NCBI GenBank assembly: GCA_045565285.1
Contig: JBJLFR010000033.1
Location: 1-52,927, forward strand
From: CACIIZ01 sp045565285
GTDB taxonomy: Bacteria; Pseudomonadota; Alphaproteobacteria; Rhodobacterales; Rhodobacteraceae
Length of the DNA stretch: 52,927 nucleotides
Reading direction: 5' to 3'
The position numbers were made by a program, and so were the translations under genes. Within the stretch, counting starts at the first letter, position 1, and each line of letters starts with the position of its first letter. Shown piece by piece: positions 1 through 9,000 of the stretch. The notes below the pieces were generated by a model. The model made no database searches, was not told the DNA's origin, and worked only from the letters and a program-made list of their open reading frames with translations.

Positions 1-491
1 ATTACTCTACCTTCCCCATTTAAACGTGCAACCATTGTTGCTTTTTTTCCACAATGGCATATGGTTTTTATTTCTCTCATTTCGTCGGCTATAGATAATA
101 AAACAAGAGAGCCAGGAAATAATTCACCTTGGAAATCAACTCTTAGTCCATAACAAAGGACAGGTATATTAAGATTATCGACAACTTTGGCGAGTTGCCA
201 AACTTGTTGTTTTGAAAGAAATTGTGCTTCATCTAAAAGTATACAATTTAATTTTTTTTCTCCGATTTTTTCTTTTATCATTACAAATAAGTCATCATTT
301 AAATCAAATAGTTGGGCTTTTTCTTCAATACCAATTCTACTTACAATTTTAGGATGTCCCGCTCTATTATCTAGTTTGGCAGTAATTAAAAAAGGTTCCA
401 TTCCACGTTCTCTATAATTATATGCTGCTTGTAGCAAGATAGTGGATTTACCTGCATTCATTGTAGAATAATAAAAATATAATTTTGCCAT
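1..491 (-). CDS. tdk: Thymidine kinase (3' end cut by window edge)
   Basis: Salvage enzyme that phosphorylates thymidine to dTMP with ATP. The reading frame begins at an ATG at 489-491 on the minus strand and stays open for 163 codons to the window edge, so the C-terminus is missing. The N-terminus MAKLYFYYSTMNAGKST carries the type II thymidine kinase P-loop. A DEAQF motif follows near residue 88 (Walker B region, with the expected catalytic Glu), and a CHCGKKA pair near residue 147 matches the first half of the zinc ribbon. It starts 12 bp after the carB stop on the same strand, so the two pyrimidine genes are probably cotranscribed. The family call is firm; only the missing end is unknown. 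Confidence 0.93.
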   Translation of the reverse strand, partial: MAKLYFYYSTMNAGKSTILLQAAYNYRERGMEPFLITAKLDNRAGHPKIVSRIGIEEKAQLFDLNDDLFVMIKEKIGEKKLNCILLDEAQFLSKQQVWQLAKVVDNLNIPVLCYGLRVDFQGELFPGSLVLLSIADEMREIKTICHCGKKATMVARLNGEGRV

Positions 492-503
492 TGCAGTAGT
501 TTT

Positions 504-3500
504 TTAATTTATAGAATCTAAGTTATTTAATTCTTGTAAAGATAAAACAGAAAGTTCTTCCTGGTTAAGGTTTTTCATAGAATGCGCTGCTGCCCACGCA
601 CCTGCTGTAGAAGTATAATAGGGAAGATTCTTTTCTAATGCTAATATTCTTATCCCCTTACTATCTTTTATAGATTGAAGGCCTTCTGTTGTATTGATAA
701 CCAAATCAATTTTATTATCAGTTAATAAGTCAATAATGTTAGGCCTTCCTTCAAAGGCTTTTTTTACACCTCGAGCTTTTATATGATTCTTCAAAAGAAA
801 GTGTAATGTTCCGGTTGTTGCTAAAATTTCAATACCTAAGTGATGAATAATCTTACAAATTTCTAATAATTTTGGATTTTTATCTTTTTCTTTAACTGAA
901 ACAAATGCAGTACCTTTATCAGGAAGTTCAATACCGGAAGCAATTTGTGATTTTAAAAATGCTTTTTCAAAATCTTTATCAATTCCCATCACTTCACCAG
1001 TAGAACGCATTTCTGGGCCTAACAAAATATCTGTGCCAGGAAACTTATTGAAAGGTAATACAACTTCTTTTACTGCAAAGAAATTAATTTTAGATTCTTT
1101 AAGTGTATTTTTTGAAATTCCAGCCATTATTAATGCAGCTATTCCAGGGATTGGTTTACCTATAACTTTAGATACAAAAGGAAGTGTCCTAGATGCTCTA
1201 GGATTTGCTTCAAGGACATAAATTTCTTTACCATTTATGGCAAATTGTATGTTGATTAAACCTATAACTTTTAGCTCTTTTGCTAGCAAGGTACTTTGTT
1301 TTTTTAAGCTAACTATTATTTCACTATCCAAAGAGTATGGAGGAAGGCAACATGCGCTATCACCTGAATGAATACCCGCTTCCTCTATATGTTGCATCAA
1401 TCCAACTATTGTTACATTCTTACCGTCTGATATCGCATCAACGTCTACTTCTATTGCATCCCTAATAAAACTATCAATTAATATAGGATTTTCACGGTTT
1501 AATTTTACAGCTTGATTTAAATATTTTTTTAAATGATCTTCGTTAAATACTATTTCCATAGCTCTACCTCCTATAACATAAGAAGGTCTAATAACTACTG
1601 GGTAATCTATTTTATTTGCGATTTGAATAGCCTCGTTCTCTGATCTGGCAATTCCATTATTAGGTTGTTTAAGACCCAATTTATTTAAAAGTAATTGAAA
1701 TTTTTCTCGATCTTCAGAAATATCAATTGTTTCCAGACTAGTCCCGATAATAGGAATTTTATATTTTTTAAGGGATTTAGAAAGATTTAAAGGTGTTTGT
1801 CCACCTAGTTGGACAATTACCCCTAGTAAATTTCCATTTGAATTTTCTTTAACAATAATTTCCATAACATGTTCAACTGTTAAAGGTTCAAAATAAAGTC
1901 TATCAGATGTATCATAATCAGTTGATACTGTTTCAGGATTACAGTTTACCATAACTGTTTCGATTCCATTTTTAGAAAGTTCGAAACAAGCGTGGCAACA
2001 ACAATAATCAAATTCAATTCCTTGTCCAATTCGATTTGGTCCACTACCTAAAATAATAATTTTTTTACTTTGAGTCGGATAAGACTCACAATTATTTTTT
2101 TCTGCTGCATTAGTTATATATGTTGAATACATATAAGATGTATTTGATTTAAATTCTCCAGCACAAGTATCTACTCTTTTATAAATAGCATGAATGTTCT
2201 TTGATTTTCTTAAGTCATAAATATCTTCTTCTTTCAAAGATGATAACTCACTCAGCCTCATATCTGAAAAACCAAGAGATTTTACATATAACAATTCTTC
2301 CTTACTTTTTGGTAAGTCATTTTTCTTTATATAATTCTCAATCTCGATGATTTCATCTATTCGCTCTAAAAACCAAATATCTATTTTTGTAATTTCATTT
2401 ATAAGGGATAATTCCATTCCATGCCTTATTGCTTGTGCAATTTGAATAATTCGTTGAGGATTTTGTTTCGATAAAGTATTTATCATTCCTTCTCTATCTT
2501 TGGGAATGTCAATTTCATTCAACCCTGATAAACCAATATCTAGTGAAACAAGTGCTTTTTGTAGACTTTCATGAAATGATCTTCCTATAGACATTACCTC
2601 CCCTACAGATTTCATAGAACTACCCAATTCTGAAGAAGCTCCAGGAAATTTTTCAAATGTAAATCTAGGTATTTTTGTGACTATATAATCTATGGTAGGT
2701 TCAAAACTTGCTGGTGTAGATCCTGTTATGTCATTTTTTAATTCATTAAGAGTATATCCTACTGCTAGTTTTGCAGCAATTTTGGCAATTGGAAAACCAG
2801 TAGCTTTTGATGCAAGCGCAGATGATCTTGATACTCTTGGGTTCATTTCTATAACAACCATTCTTCCATCATCGGGATTTACAGCCCATTGAACATTCGA
2901 ACCTCCAGTTTCCACACCAATTTCTTTTAAAATTCGTATAGAATCGGTACGCATTATTTGATATTCTTTATCAGTTAGAGTTAGTGCTGGCGCTACTGTA
3001 ATGCTATCCCCTGTATGAACTCCCATAGGATCAACATTTTCAATAGAACAGATAATTATGGCATTATCCATTTTATCTCTTACAACTTCTAATTCAAATT
3101 CTTTCCATCCTAATAGGCTTTCGTCTACTAATACTTGATTTACAGGAGAAATTTGTAATCCATTTTTACAAATTTGAAAAAAATCTTTTTTATTATATGC
3201 AATTCCACCACCAGCTCCGCCTAAAGTAAAAGCTGGTCTTATAATTGCTGGTAAACCAATTTCATTTAATGCTATTTCAGAATCACCTAATTTTTCTATT
3301 ATTACAGATTTAGGACACTTTATACCTAATTTCTCCATGCAGTTTCTGAATTTTTTTCTATCCTCTGCTTTCTCTATTGCAGATTTACTAGCCCCAATTA
3401 ATTTTACATTTTCTTTTTTTAATATTCCCTTATTTTCAAGTTCTATAGCAATATTCAGAGCTGTTTGTCCTCCCATTGTTGGAAGTATTGCACATGGTTT

Positions 3501-3743
3501 TTCTTTTTTTATAATTTTTTCAACTGTAATAGCATTTAAAGGCTCAATATAAGTTGAGTCTGCAATTTCAGGATCTGTCATTATAGTTGCTGGATTTGAG
3601 TTTATCAAAATTACTCTATAGCCCTCTTCTTTCAAGGCTTTGCATGCTTGTGTTCCAGAATAATCAAATTCACAAGCTTGGCCTATAACTATTGGACCGG
3701 CTCCAATAATTAGTATAGATGTAATATCGTTTCTTTTGGGCAT
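504..3743 (-). CDS. carB: Carbamoyl-phosphate synthase large subunit
   Basis: Makes carbamoyl phosphate from bicarbonate, glutamine-derived ammonia and two ATP, feeding pyrimidine and arginine synthesis. At 1079 aa it has normal family length. Two homologous ATP-grasp halves are visible: the first with MGGQTALN and EMNPRVSRSSALASKATG, the second starting at IILGSGPNRIGQGIEFDYCC and containing EANPRASRTLPFVSKVIG. A C-terminal MGS-like allosteric domain carries ATTGTLHFL and VINTTEG. The small subunit carA, which supplies the glutaminase, is not in this window. The downstream neighbour is tdk, and upstream lies a divergent 174-bp gap shared with aspS. argG and argH, which use the citrulline branch, are elsewhere in the window. 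Confidence 0.98.
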   Translation of the reverse strand: MPKRNDITSILIIGAGPIVIGQACEFDYSGTQACKALKEEGYRVILINSNPATIMTDPEIADSTYIEPLNAITVEKIIKKEKPCAILPTMGGQTALNIAIELENKGILKKENVKLIGASKSAIEKAEDRKKFRNCMEKLGIKCPKSVIIEKLGDSEIALNEIGLPAIIRPAFTLGGAGGGIAYNKKDFFQICKNGLQISPVNQVLVDESLLGWKEFELEVVRDKMDNAIIICSIENVDPMGVHTGDSITVAPALTLTDKEYQIMRTDSIRILKEIGVETGGSNVQWAVNPDDGRMVVIEMNPRVSRSSALASKATGFPIAKIAAKLAVGYTLNELKNDITGSTPASFEPTIDYIVTKIPRFTFEKFPGASSELGSSMKSVGEVMSIGRSFHESLQKALVSLDIGLSGLNEIDIPKDREGMINTLSKQNPQRIIQIAQAIRHGMELSLINEITKIDIWFLERIDEIIEIENYIKKNDLPKSKEELLYVKSLGFSDMRLSELSSLKEEDIYDLRKSKNIHAIYKRVDTCAGEFKSNTSYMYSTYITNAAEKNNCESYPTQSKKIIILGSGPNRIGQGIEFDYCCCHACFELSKNGIETVMVNCNPETVSTDYDTSDRLYFEPLTVEHVMEIIVKENSNGNLLGVIVQLGGQTPLNLSKSLKKYKIPIIGTSLETIDISEDREKFQLLLNKLGLKQPNNGIARSENEAIQIANKIDYPVVIRPSYVIGGRAMEIVFNEDHLKKYLNQAVKLNRENPILIDSFIRDAIEVDVDAISDGKNVTIVGLMQHIEEAGIHSGDSACCLPPYSLDSEIIVSLKKQSTLLAKELKVIGLINIQFAINGKEIYVLEANPRASRTLPFVSKVIGKPIPGIAALIMAGISKNTLKESKINFFAVKEVVLPFNKFPGTDILLGPEMRSTGEVMGIDKDFEKAFLKSQIASGIELPDKGTAFVSVKEKDKNPKLLEICKIIHHLGIEILATTGTLHFLLKNHIKARGVKKAFEGRPNIIDLLTDNKIDLVINTTEGLQSIKDSKGIRILALEKNLPYYTSTAGAWAAAHSMKNLNQEELSVLSLQELNNLDSIN

Positions 3744-3917
3744 TTTTTAATTTTTAATTAATTATTTGTCAGTTTGATATTAATTTAGCAAGTAAAAATT
3801 AAAAAAAATCGTTGTTTAATAACAATATGAAAATTAATTAGTCATATTAAGGCTTTACCCTTTTATATCTTTCTATTATTTGAGAAGAGACTTAATTATA
3901 ATTGTCTAGAGGCATGT

Positions 3918-5696
3918 ATGGAAGTTTATAGAACTCATAATTGTAATGAACTTACTCTTAAAGATGTTGATAAGAAAGTAATACTTTCTGGTTGGGTTCA
4001 TAGAATAAGAGATCATGGTGGTGTATTATTTATAGATCTTCGTGATCATTATGGAATTACACAAGTAGTAATAGATCCTGATAGTAAAGATTTTGGAACG
4101 GCAGAAAATTTTAGATCAGAGTGGTGTATTCAAATTGTTGGAAAAGTTAAATCAAGAGATGCTGATCTAATAAATAGTAATTTAAGTACAGGTGAAATTG
4201 AGGTGTTTATTGAATCTACAAAAATCATTACAAAAGCCGATGACTTACCATTACCAGTATTTGGTGAATTGGAATATCCTGAAGAAACTAGATTAAAATA
4301 TAGATTTTTAGACTTAAGGAGAGAAGGTCTACATAAAAACATGATTTTACGATCTAACGTTATTTCTTCAATTAGAAAAGAAATGTGGAAAATTGGTTTT
4401 AATGAATTCCAAACACCAATTTTGACTGCTTCTTCTCCTGAAGGTGCTAGGGATTTTTTAGTTCCTAGCCGATTAAATAAAGGAAAATTTTATGCTCTCC
4501 CCCAGGCACCTCAACAATTTAAGCAACTAATTATGATTGGTGGGTTTGATAGATATTTTCAAATAGCACCATGTTTTAGGGATGAAGATCCAAGATCAGA
4601 TCGATCGCCTACTGATTTTTATCAGCTTGATATTGAAATGAGTTTTGTCAGCCAGAAAGATATTTTAGATACGGTGAAACCTGTAATTGAAAATATTTTT
4701 AATCAGTATGGAGGAGACAAAAAAGTAAATAAAGAGTGGCCTTTAATTTCATATGAGGATTCTATCTTATGGTATGGTTGTGATAAACCAGACTTACGTA
4801 ATCCGATTAAAATGCAGGTTGTAAGTGATATATTTAGAGATTCAGGATTTGCAGTTTTTACAAATATTTTAAAAAATGAAGGTACTGAAATAAAGGCTAT
4901 TCCAGCACCTGGTGGGGGGAGTAGAAATTTTTGTGATAGAATGAATTCTTACGCACAAAAAGAAGGATTACCTGGCATGGGATATATTTTTTGGAGAGAA
5001 GTAGATGGAAAAATTGATGCGGCAGGTCCATTAGCAAAAAATATAGGTGAAAAAAAATCTGAGCTTATTAGGAATAAGTTGAATTTAAATATTGGTGATG
5101 CAGCTTTTTTTCTTGGAGGAAAACCAGCTCATTTTGAGGGATTTTCTGCAAGAGCTAGAAATCATATTGGCAATCAACTTAAGCTTATAAATGAAAATGT
5201 TTTTGCATTTGCTTGGATTGTTGATTTTCCTATGTATGAGAAAGATGATGAGCAAGATACTATTGATTTTTCACATAATCCTTTTTCCATGCCTCAAGGA
5301 GGTATTAAATCCCTTATGGGGGATCCACTTGAAGTCAAAGGTTATCAATATGATCTTGCATGTAATGGTTATGAGTTGTTGTCTGGAGCAATTAGAAATC
5401 ATGAGTTGGATACAATGTTTAAAGCATTTGAGCTTGCAGGTTATTCAAAAGATGATGTTTCTTCAAAATTTCAGGGAATAATTGAGGGGTTAAAGTTTGG
5501 CCCCCCCCCTCATGGAGGTTGCGCATTAGGTATTGACAGAATGATAATGTTATTAGCTGAAGAAGAAAACATTAGAGAAGTAATTATGTTTCCAATGAAT
5601 CAAAAAGGAGAAGACCTTATGATGAATGCTCCTACTTCTCCAACAAGCGAACAACTTAGAGAACTTAATCTAAAAGTAATTGAAAAAGATTCTTGA
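3918..5696 (+). CDS. aspS: Aspartyl-tRNA synthetase
   Basis: Class II aminoacyl-tRNA synthetase that charges tRNA-Asp (in many bacteria lacking AsnRS also tRNA-Asn; which applies here cannot be seen). The 592 aa match the bacterial-type enzyme: an N-terminal OB-fold anticodon domain (VILSGWVHRIRDHGGVLFID), the LDLRREGLHKN stretch, motif 2 with FRDEDPRSDRSPTDFYQLDI, a bacterial GAD insertion, and motif 3 GCALGIDRMIML. The start ATG at 3918 follows an AGAGG-like ribosome site. A run of nine C at 5501-5509 encodes the Pro residues of FGPPPHGG just before motif 3, which is odd in a genome this AT-rich. A nitroreductase gene follows after 17 bp. Confidence 0.98.
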   Translation: MEVYRTHNCNELTLKDVDKKVILSGWVHRIRDHGGVLFIDLRDHYGITQVVIDPDSKDFGTAENFRSEWCIQIVGKVKSRDADLINSNLSTGEIEVFIESTKIITKADDLPLPVFGELEYPEETRLKYRFLDLRREGLHKNMILRSNVISSIRKEMWKIGFNEFQTPILTASSPEGARDFLVPSRLNKGKFYALPQAPQQFKQLIMIGGFDRYFQIAPCFRDEDPRSDRSPTDFYQLDIEMSFVSQKDILDTVKPVIENIFNQYGGDKKVNKEWPLISYEDSILWYGCDKPDLRNPIKMQVVSDIFRDSGFAVFTNILKNEGTEIKAIPAPGGGSRNFCDRMNSYAQKEGLPGMGYIFWREVDGKIDAAGPLAKNIGEKKSELIRNKLNLNIGDAAFFLGGKPAHFEGFSARARNHIGNQLKLINENVFAFAWIVDFPMYEKDDEQDTIDFSHNPFSMPQGGIKSLMGDPLEVKGYQYDLACNGYELLSGAIRNHELDTMFKAFELAGYSKDDVSSKFQGIIEGLKFGPPPHGGCALGIDRMIMLLAEEENIREVIMFPMNQKGEDLMMNAPTSPTSEQLRELNLKVIEKDS

Positions 5697-5713
5697 TAGC
5701 TGGATTTTAAATA

Positions 5714-6292
5714 ATGAATCAAATAAAAAAAGCCCCCGATTTCTTTTCTTCCAGAAGATCCATTTCAGTAAAAAATTTAAAATATCCTGGGCCTAATGAA
5801 AATCAAATTATGGAAATTCTAAAAAATAGTTTTAGAGTACCTGACCATGGAAAACTTGAACCTTGGAGAATTGTATTAATAACAGATGATAGTAAAAAAA
5901 ATTACACTTCAATAATGGAAAAAAGGGGTAAAGAGATAAATATTGATCCTTTAAAAATTGAAAAAAGTAAAATTAACTTATCCAAAACACCTCTGATTGT
6001 TACTGTGATTTGTTCTCCTTTTAGTGATTCAAAAATTCCTGAAATTGAACAAATTCTTTCATGTGGAGCCTTATGCATGAATATATTAAATAATTTTCTT
6101 GCAAATGGATGGGGAGCAAATTGGTTAACAGGGTGGATGGCTAATGACAAAAAATTAGGCGAGTTATCATTCAATAATTCTAAAAATGAGTTTGTTGCAG
6201 GATATATATATATTGGTAGTTTTGATGAAAATAATCCTGATAGACCAAGACCAAATTTAGATAAAAAAATTTCTTATTTCAGAAAAGATTAA
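5714..6292 (+). CDS. Nitroreductase family protein (FMN-dependent)
   Basis: A 192-aa single-domain flavoenzyme of the nitroreductase superfamily, which uses NAD(P)H and FMN to reduce nitro compounds, quinones or similar acceptors. Support comes from the N-terminal SSRRSI motif for FMN phosphate contact, PDHGKLEPWR around residue 45 (the usual AP(S/T)..N.QPWR position), and GWGANWLTGW in the C-terminal half, all in family order. It lies 17 bp after aspS on the same strand, so it is likely translated from the same message. The downstream gene is convergent with a gap of 25 bp holding a small TTGTTTTACAAAAC hairpin. The true substrate cannot be predicted. Confidence 0.85.
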   Translation: MNQIKKAPDFFSSRRSISVKNLKYPGPNENQIMEILKNSFRVPDHGKLEPWRIVLITDDSKKNYTSIMEKRGKEINIDPLKIEKSKINLSKTPLIVTVICSPFSDSKIPEIEQILSCGALCMNILNNFLANGWGANWLTGWMANDKKLGELSFNNSKNEFVAGYIYIGSFDENNPDRPRPNLDKKISYFRKD

Positions 6293-6317
6293 TAATTTAA
6301 ATTTGTTTTACAAAACA

Positions 6318-6551
6318 CTAAATCAAGAAAATCAAATAAATTAATATCATCGAAATTATCCAAATTATTAATGTACAGATAGTTACTAAAAACATCTTTT
6401 TTTTAATATTTGCCTTTATTGGTGCAGAAGAAGGTGTTCCATAAGAGTTTTCCCCTGCTTCCCCTTGTGTTTTAATATTTAGGGGTAATACAACAAACAA
6501 GATTAGAAACCAAAAAACTGCAAAAAGTACTAGAGATGCTGTTATTGTCAT
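6318..6551 (-). CDS. DUF1467 family small membrane protein
   Basis: A 77-aa protein with two hydrophobic segments: residues 5-26 (LVLFAVFWFLILFVVLPL) and about 52-76 (MFLVTICTLIIWIISMILIY). They are joined by a short polar loop with GENSYGTPSSAPIKANIKKK. The VVLP segment and the conserved GTPSSAP loop match DUF1467, a function-unknown family found mainly in Alphaproteobacteria. It is the last gene of a minus-strand run dapD - dapE - mce - DUF1467, starting 13 bp after the epimerase gene. In other alphaproteobacteria this family is commonly next to the epimerase, which supports the assignment but not a function. Confidence 0.8.
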   Translation of the reverse strand: MTITASLVLFAVFWFLILFVVLPLNIKTQGEAGENSYGTPSSAPIKANIKKKMFLVTICTLIIWIISMILIYLIFLI

Positions 6552-6564
6552 AATATTAGTAATT

Positions 6565-6969
6565 TCACTCCTGTTGTAATTCTATTAAAGTACCATCAAA
6601 ATTTGAGGGGTGCAAAAAAATTACAGGTTTCCCATGTGCTCCTATTTTAGGAATATTATTGCCAATTAAGTTATAGTTATTTGATGTTAAATGATTAATT
6701 GCTAATGACAAATCTTTAACTTCATAACAAATGTGGTGTATGCCTCCACTTTTATTTTTATTTAAGAAATTAATTATAGGACTATTTTCTCCCAATGGTG
6801 AGATTAATTCAATTTTTGTATTTGATAATGTAATAAAAACAACAGTTACACCGTGTATTGGTTGATCTAAAGGTTCACTGACTTTAGCTCCAAAAATATC
6901 CCTATAAGTTTTTGTGGCAGAAGATATATCTTTTACTGCAATTGCAACATGATTAAGTTTTCCTAACAT
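6565..6969 (-). CDS. mce: Methylmalonyl-CoA epimerase
   Basis: A 134-aa glyoxalase-fold (VOC) protein predicted to interconvert the (2R) and (2S) forms of methylmalonyl-CoA in propionyl-CoA metabolism. It has the two-module VOC arrangement: LNHVAIAVKD at the N-terminus supplies the first metal His, GGIHHICYEVKD in the middle supplies the second, and GTLIELQQE at the end supplies the Glu. Length is typical of the family. Its first 17 bp overlap the 3' end of dapE, so the two are translationally coupled. The mutase and propionyl-CoA carboxylase are not in this window. A generic lactoylglutathione-lyase relative is the main alternative, but the motif set fits epimerase best. Confidence 0.88.
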   Translation of the reverse strand: MLGKLNHVAIAVKDISSATKTYRDIFGAKVSEPLDQPIHGVTVVFITLSNTKIELISPLGENSPIINFLNKNKSGGIHHICYEVKDLSLAINHLTSNNYNLIGNNIPKIGAHGKPVIFLHPSNFDGTLIELQQE

Positions 6970-8131
6970 TTAAGCCCCTTGTCTTTTTTTTAATATCATT
7001 AAAATACTCTTTTAGAATATCGGTATAAATATTTTCTAAACCTAAAATTTGTGAAATTTGAACAGATTCATTAATAGCATGAATTTTTTTTCCTACTAAT
7101 CCAAATTCCACTACTGGGCATTTTTTAATAATATATCTTGCATCAGATGTACCCCCACTAGTTGAAAAATCAGCAGAAATTCCTGTATATTTTGTAACAC
7201 ATTTTTTTACTAACTTAGCTAAATATTCAGGTTTTGAATAAAAGGGCTCCCCTGAAATTTTGATTTCAACATTAATTTTTGTTTTGGTTTTATCTTCAAC
7301 ACTTTTAGCACATTTTTTTAGCCAATCACTTATTTTTTTTCCTGTATGCTTATCATTAAATCTTATATTCACTACTGTTTCAACTTTTTGAGGTATAACA
7401 TTACTAGCTTTATTTTCGGTAAAAATTGATGTTGTTACTAATGTAGAGGGTTCAAAAAATTCTGATCCATTGTCTAAAGGTTTTTTTGTTAATAAATAAA
7501 TAAGCTCCATACTTGCATGAATAGGATTTATAGCTAAGTGCGGGTAAGCGGAATGTCCTTGTTTACCCATTATTGAAAAATGGCTTGTAAGTGAACCTTT
7601 CCGTCCTATTTTTATCATATCCCCTAACTTTTTTGGGCAAGTTGGTTCACCAACTATACAATAATCCAAACGCTCATTATTTTTATTCATCCATTCTAAA
7701 ATTGCATTTGTTCCATCTTTTGCTTTACCTTCTTCATCTGAGGTTATTAAAAGTACAATTGAAAATATGGGTGAAGTTTCTTTACTAACTTTTATAGCGG
7801 CTAAACAAAAAGCTGCGACAGCTGATTTCATGTCAACTGAACCTCGACCAAAAACTTCTTTATTTATAATTTTTCCTGAGAATGGATTTAATTTCCATTT
7901 ATTAATTTCACCAGGAATTACAACGTCAATGTGTCCACAAAAGCCAAATGTAGGTAAATTTTTTGAACCCCACCTTAAAAAAAGATTTTTAATCCCATTT
8001 TTATTTATCTCATCGATTTTAAAATCAGTATCTTTGAACAACTCTTTAATTAATTTAAACGTACCTGCTTCATCTGGTGTAACAGATGGGCATTTAACTA
8101 GCTTTGAAGTTAGAGTGACAGAATTTATCAT
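6953..8131 (-). CDS. dapE: Succinyl-diaminopimelate desuccinylase
   Basis: A zinc-dependent M20-family amidohydrolase that removes succinate from N-succinyl-LL-diaminopimelate in the lysine and peptidoglycan pathway. The 392-aa protein shows GFCGHIDVV (first metal His), GRGSVDMKSAVAAF (bridging Asp), TSDEEGKAKDG (catalytic Glu pair), GEPTCPKKLGD, and late STSGGTSDARYI, all in family order. The lid dimerisation domain sits between about residues 180 and 290. It lies 15 bp after dapD, which catalyses an earlier step of the same succinylase branch, and overlaps the mce start. lysA, the last step to lysine, is at 32-33 kb. Confidence 0.97.
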   Translation of the reverse strand: MINSVTLTSKLVKCPSVTPDEAGTFKLIKELFKDTDFKIDEINKNGIKNLFLRWGSKNLPTFGFCGHIDVVIPGEINKWKLNPFSGKIINKEVFGRGSVDMKSAVAAFCLAAIKVSKETSPIFSIVLLITSDEEGKAKDGTNAILEWMNKNNERLDYCIVGEPTCPKKLGDMIKIGRKGSLTSHFSIMGKQGHSAYPHLAINPIHASMELIYLLTKKPLDNGSEFFEPSTLVTTSIFTENKASNVIPQKVETVVNIRFNDKHTGKKISDWLKKCAKSVEDKTKTKINVEIKISGEPFYSKPEYLAKLVKKCVTKYTGISADFSTSGGTSDARYIIKKCPVVEFGLVGKKIHAINESVQISQILGLENIYTDILKEYFNDIKKKTRGLNVRKT

Positions 8132-8146
8132 TATTTTCTCAAGTTA

Positions 8147-8977
8147 TTAATCTCTAAGTAATTCATTAATACTGGTTTTTGATCTTGTTTTTTCATCAAC
8201 TTGTTTAACAATTACAGCGCAGTAAAGGTTTAGTCCCCCTTTTCCGGAAGGAAGTGAACCAGGAACTACAACTGAATAAGGTGGGACCTCTCCATATATT
8301 ATTTCGTTAGTTTCTCTAACTACTATTTTAGTAGATTTACCAATAAATACACCCATACCTATTACAGCTCCCTTTCTAACAATACAACCTTCAACTACTT
8401 CTGATCTAGCGCCTATGAAACAATCATCTTCAATAATAGTTGGTGAAGCTTGCATTGGTTCTAACACACCACCAATACCTACTCCACCGGATAGGTGAAC
8501 ATTTTTTCCAATTTGTGCACAAGAACCTACTGTAGCCCAAGTATCTACCATAGTCCCTTCATCAACATATGCCCCCAAATTCACAAAACTTGGCATTAAT
8601 ACTACACCAGGTGCTATATAGGCAGAATTACGTACAATGCAATTTGGTACCGCTCTAAAACCTGCTTTTTGCCATTCATCTTTTGTCCAGTTTAAAAACT
8701 TATTATCAACTTTATCCCACCAAAAACTATTTTGTGGGCCTCCAGATTGTAAGTTCATATCTTTTAGACGAAAACTCAACAATACTGCTTTTTTAGCCCA
8801 TTGGTTCACTACCCAAGTATTATTCTCTCCCGGTTCTGCTACTCTTAATGTTCCATTGCCAAGAAGATCCAAAGTTTGAAGAATTCCATCCTTTAGTTCT
8901 CCACTTGTATTGGTAGAAATATTTTCCTTATTATCCCAAGCTCCATTTATTATTTTTTCTAGATTTTCTTTACTCAT
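8147..8977 (-). CDS. dapD: Tetrahydrodipicolinate N-succinyltransferase
   Basis: Transfers succinyl from succinyl-CoA to tetrahydrodipicolinate, committing lysine synthesis to the succinylase branch. The 276 aa match the family length. An N-terminal helical domain of about 100 residues is followed by a left-handed beta-helix with hexapeptide turns (for example VRNSAYIAPGVVLMPSFVNL and GSCAQIGKNVHLSGGVGIGG), then a C-terminal GSLPSGKGG segment. It is followed on the same strand by dapE, whose product acts two steps later after the intervening aminotransferase. The upstream gene, a secreted phytase-like protein, ends 23 bp away. Confidence 0.98.
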   Translation of the reverse strand: MSKENLEKIINGAWDNKENISTNTSGELKDGILQTLDLLGNGTLRVAEPGENNTWVVNQWAKKAVLLSFRLKDMNLQSGGPQNSFWWDKVDNKFLNWTKDEWQKAGFRAVPNCIVRNSAYIAPGVVLMPSFVNLGAYVDEGTMVDTWATVGSCAQIGKNVHLSGGVGIGGVLEPMQASPTIIEDDCFIGARSEVVEGCIVRKGAVIGMGVFIGKSTKIVVRETNEIIYGEVPPYSVVVPGSLPSGKGGLNLYCAVIVKQVDEKTRSKTSINELLRD

Positions 8978-9000
8978 CCTTAATCCTTTCTGATCATTTT

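Noticed and set aside
187..417. 76-codon plus-strand open frame at the left edge.
   Set aside because: It is antisense to thymidine kinase, which has clear motifs on the minus strand.
5191..5481. 96-codon plus-strand open frame inside aspS.
   Set aside because: It is an out-of-frame shadow of the AspRS catalytic domain, with no motif of its own.
6293..6317. Short hairpin TTGTTTTACAAAAC between the nitroreductase and DUF1467 genes as a bidirectional terminator.
   Set aside because: The stem is only about five A-T-rich pairs with one G-C; too weak to claim.
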